Shown here: positions 21,077 through 32,688 of the stretch, one piece after another
Position numbering within the stretch: the stretch's first letter is position 1
How the letters are laid out: every line of letters begins with the position of its first letter
DNA from: Meghimatium bilineatum
Lineage: Eukaryota > Mollusca > Gastropoda > Stylommatophora > Philomycidae
Direction: 5' to 3'
DNA: 64,000 nucleotides
NCBI GenBank assembly: GCA_034231615.1
Contig: CM067306.1
Location: forward strand, 41,402,761-41,466,760
The notes under the pieces: model-generated
What the model was told of the DNA's origin: nothing
The model's input: the letters and a program-made list of their open reading frames with translations, nothing else
Database searches by the model: none
Program-made: the position numbers and the translations under genes

Positions 21077-21554
21077 GTAGGTAACACTCATAATTAAATT
21101 ATATGGTACAACTTTTTTATTAGACCAGTGGTTATTAATGTGGGCCCTACTAGAGGACCACAGCACTGTGCTGAAGGGCCACAAAGGAAAAATCAAAAAT
21201 TGGATGTAGGTGACAAATCAATCTAGGGGAATCACATATTGTATGTCTTATTTAAAATTATATGGACAATTTTTAACCTTTAGCATGCTGTGTATACAAT
21301 TTGGATGAAGCATTTCACAGGAATTTGGCATATATTGATCGCTGAAGTCGAAATCTACCGCCCGGTTTGCTAAACCCAAAACCGAGCCAAGGGGAGAAAG
21401 GTGATATTTTAAAGGCAGCATGATACTGTCATTGGACGATAGGATGAAAGAGCTAATTCTTTGTAGTTCTTGAAGATCAAAACAACAAGAGTTATCATAT
21501 TATACAAATGTATATCAGTATGTGGTGTATGACTGGCAGCTGGTCACTTCCAAC
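21077..21554. other. SESTD1: SESTD1 intron, first part
   Basis: Unassigned AT-rich sequence with a family E fragment at about 21425-21490 ('gatgaaagagctaattctt', 'gaagatcaaaacaacaag'). Confidence 0.5.
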
Positions 21555-22250
21555 TTATATAGACTTATGTAGTAGTTTACAACTTGATCAGTTATATAGA
21601 CTTATGTAGTAGTTTACAACTTGATCAGTTATATAGACTTATGTAGTAGTTTACAACCTGATCAGTTATATAGACTTATGTAGTAGTTTACAACCTGATC
21701 AGTTATATAGACTTATGTAGTAGTTTACAACTTGATCAGTTATATAGACTTATGTAGTAGTTTACAACCTGATCAGTTATATAGACTTATGTAGTAGTTT
21801 ACAACTTGATCAGTTATATAGACTTATGTAGTAGTTTACAACCTGATCAGTTATATAGACTTATGTAGTAGTTTACAACCTGATCAGTTATATAGACTTA
21901 TGTAGTAGTTTACAACTTGATCAGTTATATAGACTTATGTAGTAGTTTACAACTTGATCAGTTATATAGACTTATGTAGTAGTTTACAACTTGATCAGTT
22001 ATATAGACTTATGTAGTAGTTTACAACCTGATCAGTTATATAGACTTATGTAGTAGTTTACAACTTGATCAGTTATATAGACTTATGTAGTAGTTTACAA
22101 CTTGATCAGTTATATAGACTTATGTAGTAGTTTACAACCTGATCAGTTATATAGACTTATGTAGTAGTTTACAACCTGATCAGTTATATAGACTTATGTA
22201 GTAGTTTACAACCTGATCAGTTATATAGACTTATGTAGTAGTTTACAACT
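21555..22250 (+). repeat. 37-bp minisatellite, about 18.8 copies
   Basis: The unit is 'ttatatagacttatgtagta' plus 'gtttacaacttgatcag'. The copies are almost identical. The only recurrent difference is one C/T position (acaaCTtg or acaaCCtg), with order TTCCTCTCCTTTCTTCCC over 18 copies. The array ends about 57 bp before the acceptor at 22307. Such homogeneity indicates recent expansion or ongoing conversion. Confidence 0.97.
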
Positions 22251-22307
22251 GGCTGTAATGGCTTTCTGGACAATATGATGAAACCTTGTTATTTTTGACA
22301 TCCTCAG

Positions 22308-22615
22308 GACAAGTAACTCCTCACATTGATCATGCTCGTCAGATTTCTGACATTGATAAAGGTCAAGACCAACAATCTCATATGCAGAATATGTACAGCA
22401 ATCAGATGTTTCAGCCACAATCTGACCCTGAAATATTTGGTGATCGTATTCAAAAAGAAGTGGTGTCTCAACTAGGCACCACCCCATCAGAAATGACAGA
22501 TCCATTATATAGTAACCAACCATTTCAACCCCACCCACAGAGAAGTTTGCTTGATCTGGATTGGTTGTCACCAATGTATGACCCACATGATACCTTGAAG
22601 AAGCAATTAGAGCAG
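22308..22615 (+). CDS. SESTD1: SESTD1 exon, Gln-rich extension
   Basis: 308 bp, completing Gly (G|GA) and ending in phase 0. The acceptor is ACATCCTCAG and the donor CAG|GTAATA. The product begins GQVTPHIDHARQISDIDKGQ and includes two related short motifs, YSNQMFQPQ and YSNQPFQPH. It ends DPHDTLKKQLEQ, which looks helical again. It is the eleventh exon in a phase-consistent chain of 696 codons. Confidence 0.82.
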
Positions 22616-22725
22616 GTAATAGTTAACATTTAACATACTTAAAACTAACCAGTCTCAACTGCTTTCTTGTCAGGATATTTTCCATTTTCTTCTATGGCAT
22701 AATGTCTTTGTTTTTTAATCCTCAG

Positions 22726-22809
22726 GAATTGGAAACAATGAAGCTGTTGTTTCCTAATACAATTTATGGTGGTGGTGGGAAGGGGGGGTGGCTCCAGTGT
22801 TTTCTTTAA
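22726..22809 (+). CDS. SESTD1: Candidate terminal SESTD1 exon
   Basis: A 110-bp intron with GTAATA, a branch-like AAACTAACC and acceptor TTTTTTAATCCTCAG would join LKKQLEQ in frame to ELETMKLLFPNTIYGGGG, with a TAA stop at 22807-22809. The helical heptad seems to continue across the junction, which favours it. Against it, the intron is far shorter than any other here and the end is a Gly run over a GGT microsatellite. The true end could instead lie elsewhere between 22.6 and 56 kb. Confidence 0.45.
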   Translation, partial: ELETMKLLFPNTIYGGGGKGGWLQCFL

Positions 22810-23485
22810 TTCCCCAGAAGACAGTAGGCAATGTGGTTCATGTCTGGAAGATGTGACCAAGTTAGTTAGTCGTTGGATTATCATCACTGCAAACTGGATA
22901 CTTTCATAGTTTCCAATCTCTTCTTGTGTGTATCTGCCATTACACTTCTGCTAACAGTACCAGTCCTCTGCTGGTTGACCACCATTCGTCTGTGCCTCAA
23001 AAATCTTCACCTTTAGCAACTATCAATATAAGGTAATACTGCAGTGAAACGGAACAACAATAGTACTTACACAGGTTTTTGATGTTTCACTTGAACTCAA
23101 CGGGCAGACTATCACTAAGACTAAGAGGTTATGAGGTGTAAACATGAAAACATACAAATTACAATACACAAGACATTTCAACATTTTGAACCATTAGGAC
23201 TTTCTCAAGAATGTACAAAACAAACAGTGAAAAACAGTAAAAACAATGTTATGACCACATAGGCACTAGATACACTGTTGACATGTAAGAAATACACATT
23301 TCAAGGTGACAATGATGTATGTGGACACATGTCGTTATGAAAGTGGGTTTTGTTGAAAATTGGGCTATGATAACAGATATAACAAATTATTACCCAATAC
23401 AACAATAAAATAAGGACCGCACCAAAACAAATTAAAACCAAAAGGCTTGAGGGTACCAAACTAAAAAAATTAATGGATTTTTAAG
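22810..23485. other. Downstream flank of SESTD1, no gene
   Basis: No exon or element is recognised with confidence. AATAAA at about 23404 is a possible polyadenylation signal but is unremarkable in AT-rich DNA. Confidence 0.4.
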
Positions 23486-23489
23486 AGAT

Positions 23490-24060
23490 TACCTAGATCT
23501 GTCATCCGAAGTGCAGGATCTTTTGTTTGTTAGGTACTGGATTCGACTAGGCCATCTCGGGATGTCTAGTCGTGTCACTTTCAACCTAGTCCTAAGAAGG
23601 ACTTTTTGGTTATATCGCGACGCTGGGTGAGGACACGGAACTGACGAAAAGTTCTTGAGCCTTGGCGAAAATGTTGAAAAGGCTGTCAAAAGTTTTGCTG
23701 AAGCTTGTTTACAATCTCGGGACGTACTGCGGATAAGAAGAGTCTTTTCTCTCTTGGAAGTTTCCAAGTCCACAGCAGGTTCCCACCTCAGCTGGAGATC
23801 GTCCGATCCTTGCTAACTTAGCCAGATTATTCTGTTGCCCGGGGTACTCCGCGAGGAGGCGTAGCAAGGTCTGAACCAGTATGAGTCCTGGTCCTGGCGA
23901 GCGAAGCGAGCACAGGTGTTCGCTTCTTCGTCTCTGCACCCCAAGTGCAGGATCTGAGGGTAGTGACCAGAATATCAAGGGCATGATGATGACCATCACC
24001 ATTAAAATGAATGGTCACAGGGGTAGGATCTGTGTTGTATGGCATGAAGATGCTTACAGA
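23490..24060. other. GC-rich island of unknown origin
   Basis: Much richer in G, C and CpG than its surroundings ('gagcgaagcgagcacaggtg', 'ggggtactccgcgaggaggc'). Longish open frames run on the minus strand (about 23489-23773 and 23709-24002, in different frames), but I recognise no family. AGTGCAGGATCT occurs near both ends (about 23509 and about 23943). It could be a young transposon segment or a foreign insertion. Confidence 0.5.
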
Positions 24061-24418
24061 AGTGGTCATTCAATCATAAGCCTGTTTCACCTATATACTT
24101 CTTGTCACGTTTACATATGATTAAATGACATTACGTTATCATATGTAAACTCTGTGAAGTTCATGAAGTTCTCCCCACCCTTCAGTACACCCACATCCCA
24201 AACCCAAAGGATCAACAGCCCTCTAGCTGTCCATCCACCATTCAAGTCTCTGAATCATACACTAATGCAGAGCAAATTTAGCATGCTACCATTTCTAGTC
24301 TGCCTGGATGTCATCAGTAATTTCCTCATGTCATTTAAAGCATCATTTGTATTCTATGTTTAACTTCCTTATTACATCCACCATCACCAGTAATTATGTG
24401 CTTCTTTTTTTTCCCCTG

Positions 24419-24540
24419 GAACTCTCTTGAAGCAGTATCAAAGTCCTACTAGATTTCCAACAGGATGTAGCCCAGAAAATGGAAATGCATTGTGCCTCGA
24501 ATCTATTTGCGCCAATGGCCCGACACATCCATATTTGACA
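24419..24540 (-). repeat. SINE A variant A2, fragment
   Basis: 'ctactagatttccaacagga', 'tgtagcccagaaaatggaaa' and 'gcccgacacatcca' match the A2 copies at 31030-31170, 34017-34140 and 63562-63685. A2 differs from A by about 50 extra bases between 'caaactcccgct' and 'caggatgtag'. Confidence 0.65.
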
Positions 24541-24759
24541 GCATATATCTAAGATATAGACATTGGTTCACCTGTTGCAGCACATTTCCATACATTTTTT
24601 ACATCTTGTGCAGGTGCCTCATTGATCCTACATTACCACCATGGTTTTTATCCTCTCTAACAACCAGTCCACATTTTCCACCTGATTTTACAAAAGGAGT
24701 AAAGAACTATATTGCTGGGATTTCCTAAGGACCAAACCTAACAAAAAACCAATCAATCA

Positions 24760-25000
24760 ATCAATAAACCCGTAACCCTTCAGGGTCGTAGGGGTAACAC
24801 ATTGGATGCTTCAGCACACAGATTCCTCCAGCGAATTCTATCCTCAGCGATGCGAATGAGTGTGGAAATATCTTGTCCTGTCCATTCCTTGACGTTGTCT
24901 GCCATGCCCTCAGCTTCTTCCCCCTTCAACAGGTTCCCTCTACAGTATTGTTTTTGACAAGGAATCATGCCTGCATACATGTCCAAACCATGCTAGTTTT
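24760..25000 (-). pseudogene. RTE-like tail relic
   Basis: Minus strand: QKQYCRGNLLKGEEAEGMA, DNVKEWTGQDISTLIRIAED, then RIRWRNLCAEASNVLPLRP and a stop. The 'DN..EWTG........AEDR..WR.L...A....P.RP' ending is the standard C-terminus of RTE-like retrotransposon proteins. 'tcaatcaatcaatcaata' at about 24750-24768 is its simple-repeat 3' end read in reverse. Confidence 0.88.
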
Positions 25001-25254
25001 CGTCATTTCACTATCGAAAGCAATAATTTCAAAAAACCTTTTTTTGGGGGGGGGGGTGGATGGATGAGGATGGGAGGCACTCTCTATCTGACTAGTGCGG
25101 TAGTATCCCAGGATCATCAGGCTCTACCAGGAGTGCAGCATATACCTTCTGTCAGATCTGTTTACCCACCTGCAGTAATGGCACACCTAGCATGTCCAAT
25201 GACCTAGGGGTTTGCCACAAAGTTGCAATGTCTACTGGCCTGAATCTTTTTTTG
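25001..25254. other. No feature recognised
   Basis: A G run (about 9-10 bases) lies at 25048-25057; otherwise the sequence is unassigned. Confidence 0.5.
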
Positions 25255-26093
25255 TTATCCATGGGGATCATTTGATAGAATACATTGAGACATTTGATAG
25301 AATACATCAAGATATTTGATAGAAGACACAAGTAAGACATTGAGACATTTGATAGAATACATTGAGACATTTGATAGAATACATTGAGACATTTGATAGA
25401 AGACACAAGTAAGACATTGAGACATTTGATAGAATACATTGAGACATTTGATAGAATACATCGAGACATTTGATAGAATACATCGAGATATTTGATAGAA
25501 TACATTGAGACATTTGATAGAATACATCGAGACATTTGATAGAATACATTGAGACATTTGATAGAAGACACAAGTAAGACATTGAGACATTTGATAGAAT
25601 ACATGGGGATCATTTGATAAAATACATCGAGACATTTGATAGAATACATCAAGATATTTGATAGAATACATTGAGACATTTGATAGAATACATCGAGACA
25701 TTTGATAGAATACATCGAGACATTTGATAGAATACATTGAGACATTTGATAGAAGACACAAGTAAGACATTGAGACATTTGATAGAATACATGGGGATCA
25801 TTTGATAAAATACATCGAGACATTTGATAGAAGACATAAGTAAGACATTGAGACATTTGATAGAATACATGGGGATCATTTGATAAAATACATCGAGACA
25901 TTTGATAGAAGACACAAGTAAGACATTTAGACATTTGATAGAAAACACGAGATCATGACATTTTGATAGAAGACACAAGTAAGACATCAAGACATGTGAT
26001 AGAAGTTACAAATAAGATATTGAGACATTTGATAGAGGACACAAGTAAGACATCGAGACATTTGATAGAAGACACAAGTAAGACATCAAGTAT
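25255..26093. repeat. Minisatellite with 22-bp and 33-bp units (11-bp step)
   Basis: Two unit types alternate: 22 bp ('gagacatttgatagaataca' plus 'tt') and 33 bp ('gagacatttgatagaagaca' plus 'caagtaagacatt'). Both are multiples of 11. The longer unit is the shorter plus one more 11-mer of the GAGACAC/TAAGACAT type. A 'ggggatcatttgataaaata' variant recurs at about 25600, 25795 and 25871. The minus strand reads open as a degenerate Cys/Tyr/Ser-rich protein purely from the repetition. Confidence 0.95.
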
Positions 26094-26256
26094 ATATAAC
26101 CAAATGGTCGGAGGGTGTCCGACAAAGTGGAGGGGACAACGTGAGAAAATATTAGTTTTACAACCTAGCAAGGCATGGAAACAACAACGATCCTGATAAC
26201 AATACTGTGGACAGAGAGTCATGGTCGCATACACCAACCAGAATGGCATATGATAA
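26094..26256 (+). pseudogene. RTE-like tail relic between two arrays
   Basis: The + strand reads MVGGCPTKWRGQREKILVLQ, then QYCGQRVMVAYTNQNGI and a stop, after stops and frame slips. It resembles the 'RGRQREKIL...L.......SW..IVAY.N.NGT' end seen again at 38975-39253. 'tgataatgattgatgagtaa' follows as the simple tail. Confidence 0.65.
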
Positions 26257-27217
26257 TGATTGATGAGTAATTATGAGGTTGTGTGGTGGTGGGGTGGGTG
26301 AGTTTGGGGAAGGAAAGATACAAGAAGAATCATCATTTGAAAGCGCATGGAATGAATGTGAAACCAAATATAGACATAAACATATATATACAACCGCACA
26401 TACACATACATAGAAATGTATACACACACCAAGAGTTAAGAAATAAATATATAACAAAATGGACACAGATGTGTGAAGGATACCCACACAAAATGCACAT
26501 GCATGTAAATGTATCCACACATAGGAAAGGGCTCATACCAGAATAGGAATACATATTGACACAGAATGGAGATACGTGCATTAACATAAACAAGCACTCA
26601 CATAAATATATATATATATATATATACACACTTATATACATATATACATAAATATAAACATGCATCCACATAAACACTTTCTCACATAAATAAAAACAAT
26701 AACATGAACATTCGCACACATAGAAACATATACATATATTAATATAAATATAAACGTTCGTTCACATAAAGATAATGCTATAACAACTGCATATGTATAC
26801 ATACAAATGTGTGGCCCAAAGTAATTGTGTGGATACATAGAACCATGTAAAACAAAATGCATATACAAATAACTATAAATGTGTGGGCACCCATCGAAGA
26901 GACAACTGCAATAACACAGAGCAAATCAGTCTAAATATGTAAATGATTGAACAATAACAATAGGGCATTCTAACGTACAATTGATGGACTAGAGTACAAA
27001 ATAATCACATGTTGACATACACAAACAAAAGAAGACATAAAGGAAATATATAGAAGTCCGGCAAACACAAAAATAATTACTCATGAAAGTGTACAAAGAC
27101 AAATAATTACAAGAATCAGTGCAATACTGGAGTAGAGGTTATAAAGAAGAGGTGGGTAACTCAAACAAATCGGTGATTAATGTTCATACCGTGTGGTTGT
27201 AAGACTCCCATATAAAT
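26257..27217. repeat. CA/TA-rich degenerate region
   Basis: It is full of 'acacatacaca', 'cacataaa' and 'tatatata' words at irregular spacing, including a (TA)n at 26606-26622. It looks like an old decayed microsatellite cluster. Open frames in it are low-complexity. Confidence 0.65.
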
Positions 27218-27545
27218 TAAGACATCATGACATTTGATAGAAGTTACAAATAAGATATTGAGACATTTGATAGAGGACACAAGTAAGACATTGAGACATT
27301 TGATAGAAGACACAAGTAAGACATTTGATAGAAGACACAAGTAAGACATCGAGACATTTGATAGAAGACACAAGTAAGACATTAAGACATTTGATAGAAG
27401 ACATACATAAGAAATCAAGACATTTGATAGAAGACACAAGTAAGACATCAAGACATTTGATAGAAGACACAAGTTAGAAATCAAGGCATTTGATAGAAGA
27501 CACAAGTAAGACATCCAGACATTTGATATAAGACACAAGTAAGAA
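27218..27545. repeat. Second block of the 11n-bp minisatellite, mainly 33-bp units
   Basis: Same unit family as 25255-26093. The first two units ('gatagaagttacaaataaga' then 'gatagaggacacaagtaaga') are in the same order as a variant pair at about 25994-26053 in the other block. The blocks are therefore related by duplication or were split by the intervening 1.1 kb. Confidence 0.93.
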
Positions 27546-27559
27546 TTCCAGGCAAGACA

Positions 27560-27680
27560 TGTGACGATAATTATGATTTTTTCACAGGTGACAGGTTATC
27601 AGCCTGCACCCCTCCCAACTCTCTTTAGGCGCCTCCTATGACATTGTTGGAAAGAAGATGCTCATTTTTGCACCCTGAAC
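27560..27680 (-). repeat. Family F, uninterrupted reverse copy
   Basis: Its reverse complement contains 'ctagttcagggtgcaaaa', 'aatgtcataggaggcgccta' and 'gataacctgtcacctgtg'. These three parts occur in the same order, but split, at 16812-17275. Confidence 0.6.
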
Positions 27681-28160
27681 TAGAAAGTCTAGGCCCCATT
27701 TTAAAAAATTGGTTAGCACTGACTATCTAAGAACATAACGTCATCGAACTTTGGCAGATCCATAGGTTCTCAGTCTCTTTCAGAAGATGGTGAAGAACAT
27801 TTTTGTTTAATATTTCCATCTGGTTATTCAGGAGTCTAATTTTACTCTTTCACTCTTCCCTGCTTATCCCACACTTGATCCCAAATTCATGAGTACATGT
27901 ACTCCTGATTTGTTCAGTACAGTAGTATTATCCTCCAATAAACTTTTCAGCGTTGCCCTCAGAATCTCACGGTTGTCAGTAATCATAATGCTCCCCACAG
28001 CAGCCAGCGTGTCACCTCGCACATCTTTCGTCTACTCCAGCATGACCTCGGTAACAGATCCATGTAAATTCTTGAATGGCAGGGCCTATCTATGCATGAC
28101 ATCCATTTATGGAGCGACCATTAGTTATTGGATCTTTGGCAACATAAACTGAGAGTGAAA
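27681..28160. other. No feature recognised
   Basis: Mixed-composition sequence with open stretches (27889-28152) that show no family resemblance. Confidence 0.4.
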
Positions 28161-28162
28161 CC

Positions 28163-28350
28163 CTGCTGAACGTGGTTTCCGAGAACCTTCATAAAGCTGC
28201 ATTGCAGTACAGGCAAATCTTATATACAGATTGCAGCTTGGTTTCCAAGAACCTTCATAAAACTGCATTGCAGTACAGTCAAATCTTATAAAACAGATTG
28301 CAACGTGGTTTCCAAGAACCTTCATAAAGCTGCATTGCAGAACAGTAGAA
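28163..28350. repeat. About 67-bp repeat, three copies
   Basis: Unit 'cgtggtttccaagaaccttc' plus 'ataaagctgcattgcagtac' plus 'agtcaaatcttataaaacag', three copies with minor differences. Confidence 0.92.
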
Positions 28351-29813
28351 TCTTATAAAACAAATTGAAATCTACGACTGACTTACTAGCGATATAGCTA
28401 AGGACCGCTGGAACTGGTAAAAACACGAAATTATTAGTTATCACAGCTGAATTTGAATGTGTCGGGCCATTTGCGCAAATAAAACGGAGACAATTCATCT
28501 CCGTATAGTAGCGCCTTCGTCCTTCTATATGAAAGATTCGCCATCGCCCTTCTATATGAGAAATCCAGCGGAAGTTCGAGAACGACGCAAAAAAGGTGCC
28601 GTAACTAACTCTACCTCCATTCTATGGCTGTTTTCATGTAGGTCTAAGCTCCACACTGTTTGGCTATGATCCTCTTACCCTAGCAGAGAAACCGCATGTG
28701 TAGGCCAACTATTGGAAAATTATATTGCCTTATTTTAAAACATTATCCCAAAAATAAATATAGGCCTATGGTTTGTTAGTGAGTAGTGGACCATTTTTGG
28801 AGAGGCAACCACAAACTTGTTCATGTTGGTACAATAGAGGATATATGTGCTTTCGTTGGCAGTATCGAAGCCACGGTATAGGCCTAACCTTTAAAGAAGT
28901 TTGGAATGTCAAAGTTCGGGCAATCTTGTCACAAGGACCTCCATGTAAACAAATTGTCAAGATAAATGTTACATATTTCAGTCTTGTTTTAAATATAGCA
29001 TCTGAATTTAGCACAGAGGACCAGTACCTACTTGCACTCAGCTTGTCTCATCTAGAGTTCTTTAATCTTGTTATAAAAATGTCTGCAAATTTGTCTGATC
29101 GTCGCACACTTAAAAGAGAGCTAAAAATAATATAATGCGTAGTCTCTGGCTGCAGAAGGCTGTTACAGTTTCCATATTATCTTTCTACCCATCTCTCCTT
29201 GTCATTTAATCTTTCGCTCGCTCACCTGACTTTTTTTTTATTTTATAGTTCTGGACACGTGCCAGTGTTCACGTGATAAAACTGTGGGGGAAGGTTGGTT
29301 AAATGTGCTCGCAGATTTTGGAAGTTAAATTACATTCTGTATCTGATCCCCCAAAAGATGCAGTAGTTTTGCATTTTTTTAAAAACAACAAAACTTACAT
29401 ACTGAATCTTCTCGCTAATAAACGAGTCAATGTTTGAGTTTGTGAGTGTGCGAAAACAAATGATAATGTGTATGTTTGAGTTTGTGAGTGTATACAGAAA
29501 TAATGATTGTACCAGTGAATATTTTGAATTTGTGAGTGCATATACCTATCTGTTCGCTAAACCCTTTGTTGCCTTTCATCATCAGGGGTAGAAGAGTTTT
29601 CTGGAGATGGCCCTCGTGTGTGCTGAGTATATTGTGGAATTTGTCGCCCCTTTTATTTCGGTGGTCCACCGTTTTCGTCGTCAGCCTCTAGGTCTGCCTT
29701 CACTGTAGCTACGTAACATAGCTTGCTTGTGTCTGATGGTAGTCTGCTGATGTGTTCAAACCATTTGATCTGTTGTCTCATTAATATATTTCAAGATATA
29801 TTATAGATAATAT
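28351..29813. other. Mostly unassigned; short A2 fragment
   Basis: A + oriented A2 end ('tgtgtcgggccatttgcgca') lies at 28458-28505. GT-rich 'tttgagtttgtgagtg' words repeat at about 29431-29540. No gene is visible. Confidence 0.5.
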
Positions 29814-29970
29814 ATGAGGGTATAAACAAGTGATTACACCAGTCGAAGTATATGTATGTGAGGGTATAAACAAGTGACTACACAAGTCGAAGTATATGTG
29901 AGGGTATAAACAAGTGATTACACCAGTCGAAGTATATGTGAGGGTATAAACAAGTGATTACACCAGTCGA
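29814..29970. repeat. 40-bp repeat, four copies
   Basis: Unit 'gtgagggtataaacaagtga' plus 'ttacaccagtcgaagtatat'. The first copy is separated from the second by a few extra bases. Confidence 0.92.
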
Positions 29971-30857
29971 AATGTTTGGCCGACACGTTGATTTGTGTGT
30001 GGGTGTGTTATTATTTTCATTGATTAGCAAAGCTTCATATTGAGAGAGTAAATAAATGACGACATGAGAAATCCTTGAGGGCTGTTTAAACAAGTGAGTG
30101 AATGCATCAGTGGGTATCCAAGCAAGGTATTACACGAGTGAATGTTTGAATGAATATGTAAACAAATGAATTAAGAGTGTGAATTCATGATCAGGTCGGT
30201 GTATTAATAGGTAAATGTGCGTTATATTGCGTTACTCTTCTAAATCTTTGCGAGCAACATTAGATTACCGCACATCGACGAGTTTCTTTGATGTTTGTGA
30301 ATATTTGCTTGAAACTTAGTCTAAATATTATATTTTGCGGTATTATAACTGAACTATGTCATACGAAATATATTCCATATTTCATAGGAAAGTACATAAT
30401 ATTTATAGTGATATACCTCCATAGCGCATTCTTTTATAACAAATTTCTCTATTGAAGAACTTTTAAAATCCTGAAATATTGTTTTTACTGTATATAGCGC
30501 ATTTCTATTGTTACAAACATGTTTTTCCGGTCCGGACAATGTTGTTATAATGAGATTCCACTGTATTATGAAGCTCCGAGAAATTGTTATTTATCAGAGG
30601 AATTTCGGAATAAATCAAAATAATCGAAATAAACCGTAGATAAATTGTTAACTAATTAATGGTTGAATATGACATAAGTATGAATGATTCGAGTATGACA
30701 TAGTGGGCCTAGATATGAATGATTGAGTACATGGTCGAGTATGCCATGTAGGAATATGAATGATTTAGTACAATATCGAGCACATATATGATTAAATATG
30801 TGATTTGTCAGGTTTCAGAAAAGACACTCTGACCTTAAATGGAAGCTGTAAAAGTAG
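29971..30857. other. Unassigned, with a Tigger-like terminus near 30568
   Basis: 'ttataatgagattccactgt' at about 30545-30566 reads in reverse as CAGTGGAATCTCATTATAA, the form of pogo/Tigger terminal repeats. No matching left end was found. Diverged 'gagtatgacatag' and 'atgaatgatt' words repeat at 30670-30790. Confidence 0.45.
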
Positions 30858-31170
30858 ACAAGGGAGGTTTGTTTGGCTTGGCTGTTCCATTCAATAGAGA
30901 ATCAGAATGATAATAAACCCATACTCAAAATCGGATGATTTGGACGAAAGACGCAGATATCGCAGCTATATTGTAAACCATGACAAGGAATTTAATTGTC
31001 CGAACTGCATCCTGTTAAAATGCAGACGTTTCTTCTTCTTCGTCAGCGTTCATTCTCAAACTTCCCTGTATCTCTGTTGTAGCAGGACAATGGTCCTAGA
31101 TTTCCAATAGGATGTAGTCAAGAGAATGGAAATTCGCTGTGTCGCTGTTTTATTTGAGTCATACGTCCGA
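30858..31170. repeat. SINE A (+) and A2 (-) joined tail to tail
   Basis: 30858-31025 is a diverged + copy ('ggcttggctgttccattc', 'cgcagatatcgcagc', 'ttgtaaaccatgacaagga'). It is followed at 31030-31170 by a reversed A2 copy starting 'ttcttcttcttcgtcagcg'. The two tails abut. Confidence 0.7.
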
Positions 31171-32688
31171 CTCATCCGTCTTCGGCGAGAATGCAGACGT
31201 TTGAAAACAAAAACATAGGAGAAGATCCACGATGGAGATGGATTATGCATGCACGATTGCATGATCCAGTGAGTGGATGCTCAGTTCCAGGTTTGAGTGA
31301 GATGATATTAAAAGACCAACATACTTTTTAAAGACAAAACTTTTGCAGACTGGTCTGATGTAATGTCATTACAAGCTGTTTGGAACGTTCTCAAACAGAA
31401 GAGAGGGAGAGAGATGCAACTGAACACAGCAATAATAATGGTAGCACAAGTAAAGTGACATACACACCTGAGGCTGGCTTTTAGAACACTTGCCAAGATT
31501 GACTATGAATATTGAGAAGATTCTGTAATGTACTGGAGTTCATTTCTATTGACTTTCTGTGCAGGCATCAAGGTTGTTTAAAGCTTTATCGCTATAAATC
31601 GTGTTCTTTATCGTTCAAGTTGTCGCCTTTCTTTCGCACCCTTGGATGGGTCTCTGACTCAAAACATTTTTTTTTCTCCGTCCGCCTCATTCAAATCTTT
31701 GTGACTCCTTAGAGGGGTCATATGGCCGACGTTGAGAACACTATCCCGGACAAACAGCAACCAAAAGAGAACTATGTAAGAAAATAAAAACAGATATATA
31801 GCATACAAATATACACTGTTCCTTGTTGAGAACTTGATTGAAAGGGAAAGTTGAGGAACCTCGGGTAAGGAGTACGCTGATAGACAAAGATATGATATGA
31901 GGGAAATATCACAATAAGAGCCTGCTGTATCTCGAAGACTGTATCGACAAACTACAACCTTCATTCATGTATTATATTTTATTTAGCCAAAAGCTATGAT
32001 ACAACCAAATTGGGCTAACGCGTGCTGTGGAAAGGGACATACAATATGAGGTACTGGATAATTTTTAACTAGTTTAATATCAAAAGATTGACGGACATAT
32101 ATGTCAGAATCTGCAACAAAGGAAAGAGAAAGATATTTCGAGATCTATAGTGACCTCCTGCACCTAATTTGAACTGTGATTTCTCATCTGCACTTCTGCC
32201 AAATGTTTAGCGCGGTGAAAGGATTAGCTGTAATAAGTAGCGTAGCATTCATCATCCGGATGATGTGTTCAGTATGGCGGCTATCGTTTATCTTCAAATT
32301 CTACCTTTTTAACATTCCTTCGTGTGTTTGTTGTTTTCATAGCCGTCTTGGCATGCCATTCCAGATATAAATTCTATGAGTTTATTGTTTTTTATCTTTC
32401 ATGTTGAAATGCAACTCCTGAGCTCTCTAAGTATCCAGCTAATGATATTTGCAATTCATTGTGGTTTTTCAAACCGTTATTTTAGCTGAACTTCTAGTAT
32501 TTACAAAAAAAAACAGTTAAAGATTCTTTTCATAAGAATAATGGAAGTAAGCCTGTTACCCCACCCCCCCCCCCTCCCTCCCATACCCCACTCCCCACCC
32601 CACTATTTCCGCTCTCGAAGTGGCCAATTGAGCTCCATTTGCTAAGGGCAATTACTCAAGTTCATGCTTTATAAAAGTAATGCGAAAC
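31171..32688. other. No feature recognised
   Basis: No gene or known repeat. C-rich run at about 32560-32575. Confidence 0.45.

Noticed and set aside
23030..23460. Penelope-like element 3' end
   Set aside because: The motif 'ttcttgagaaagtcctaatg' (reverse) is suggestive, but no protein or paired repeat supports it.
25152..25990. Minus-strand frames of 113-260 codons rich in Tyr, Cys and Ser
   Set aside because: Purely the 22/33-bp minisatellite read through.
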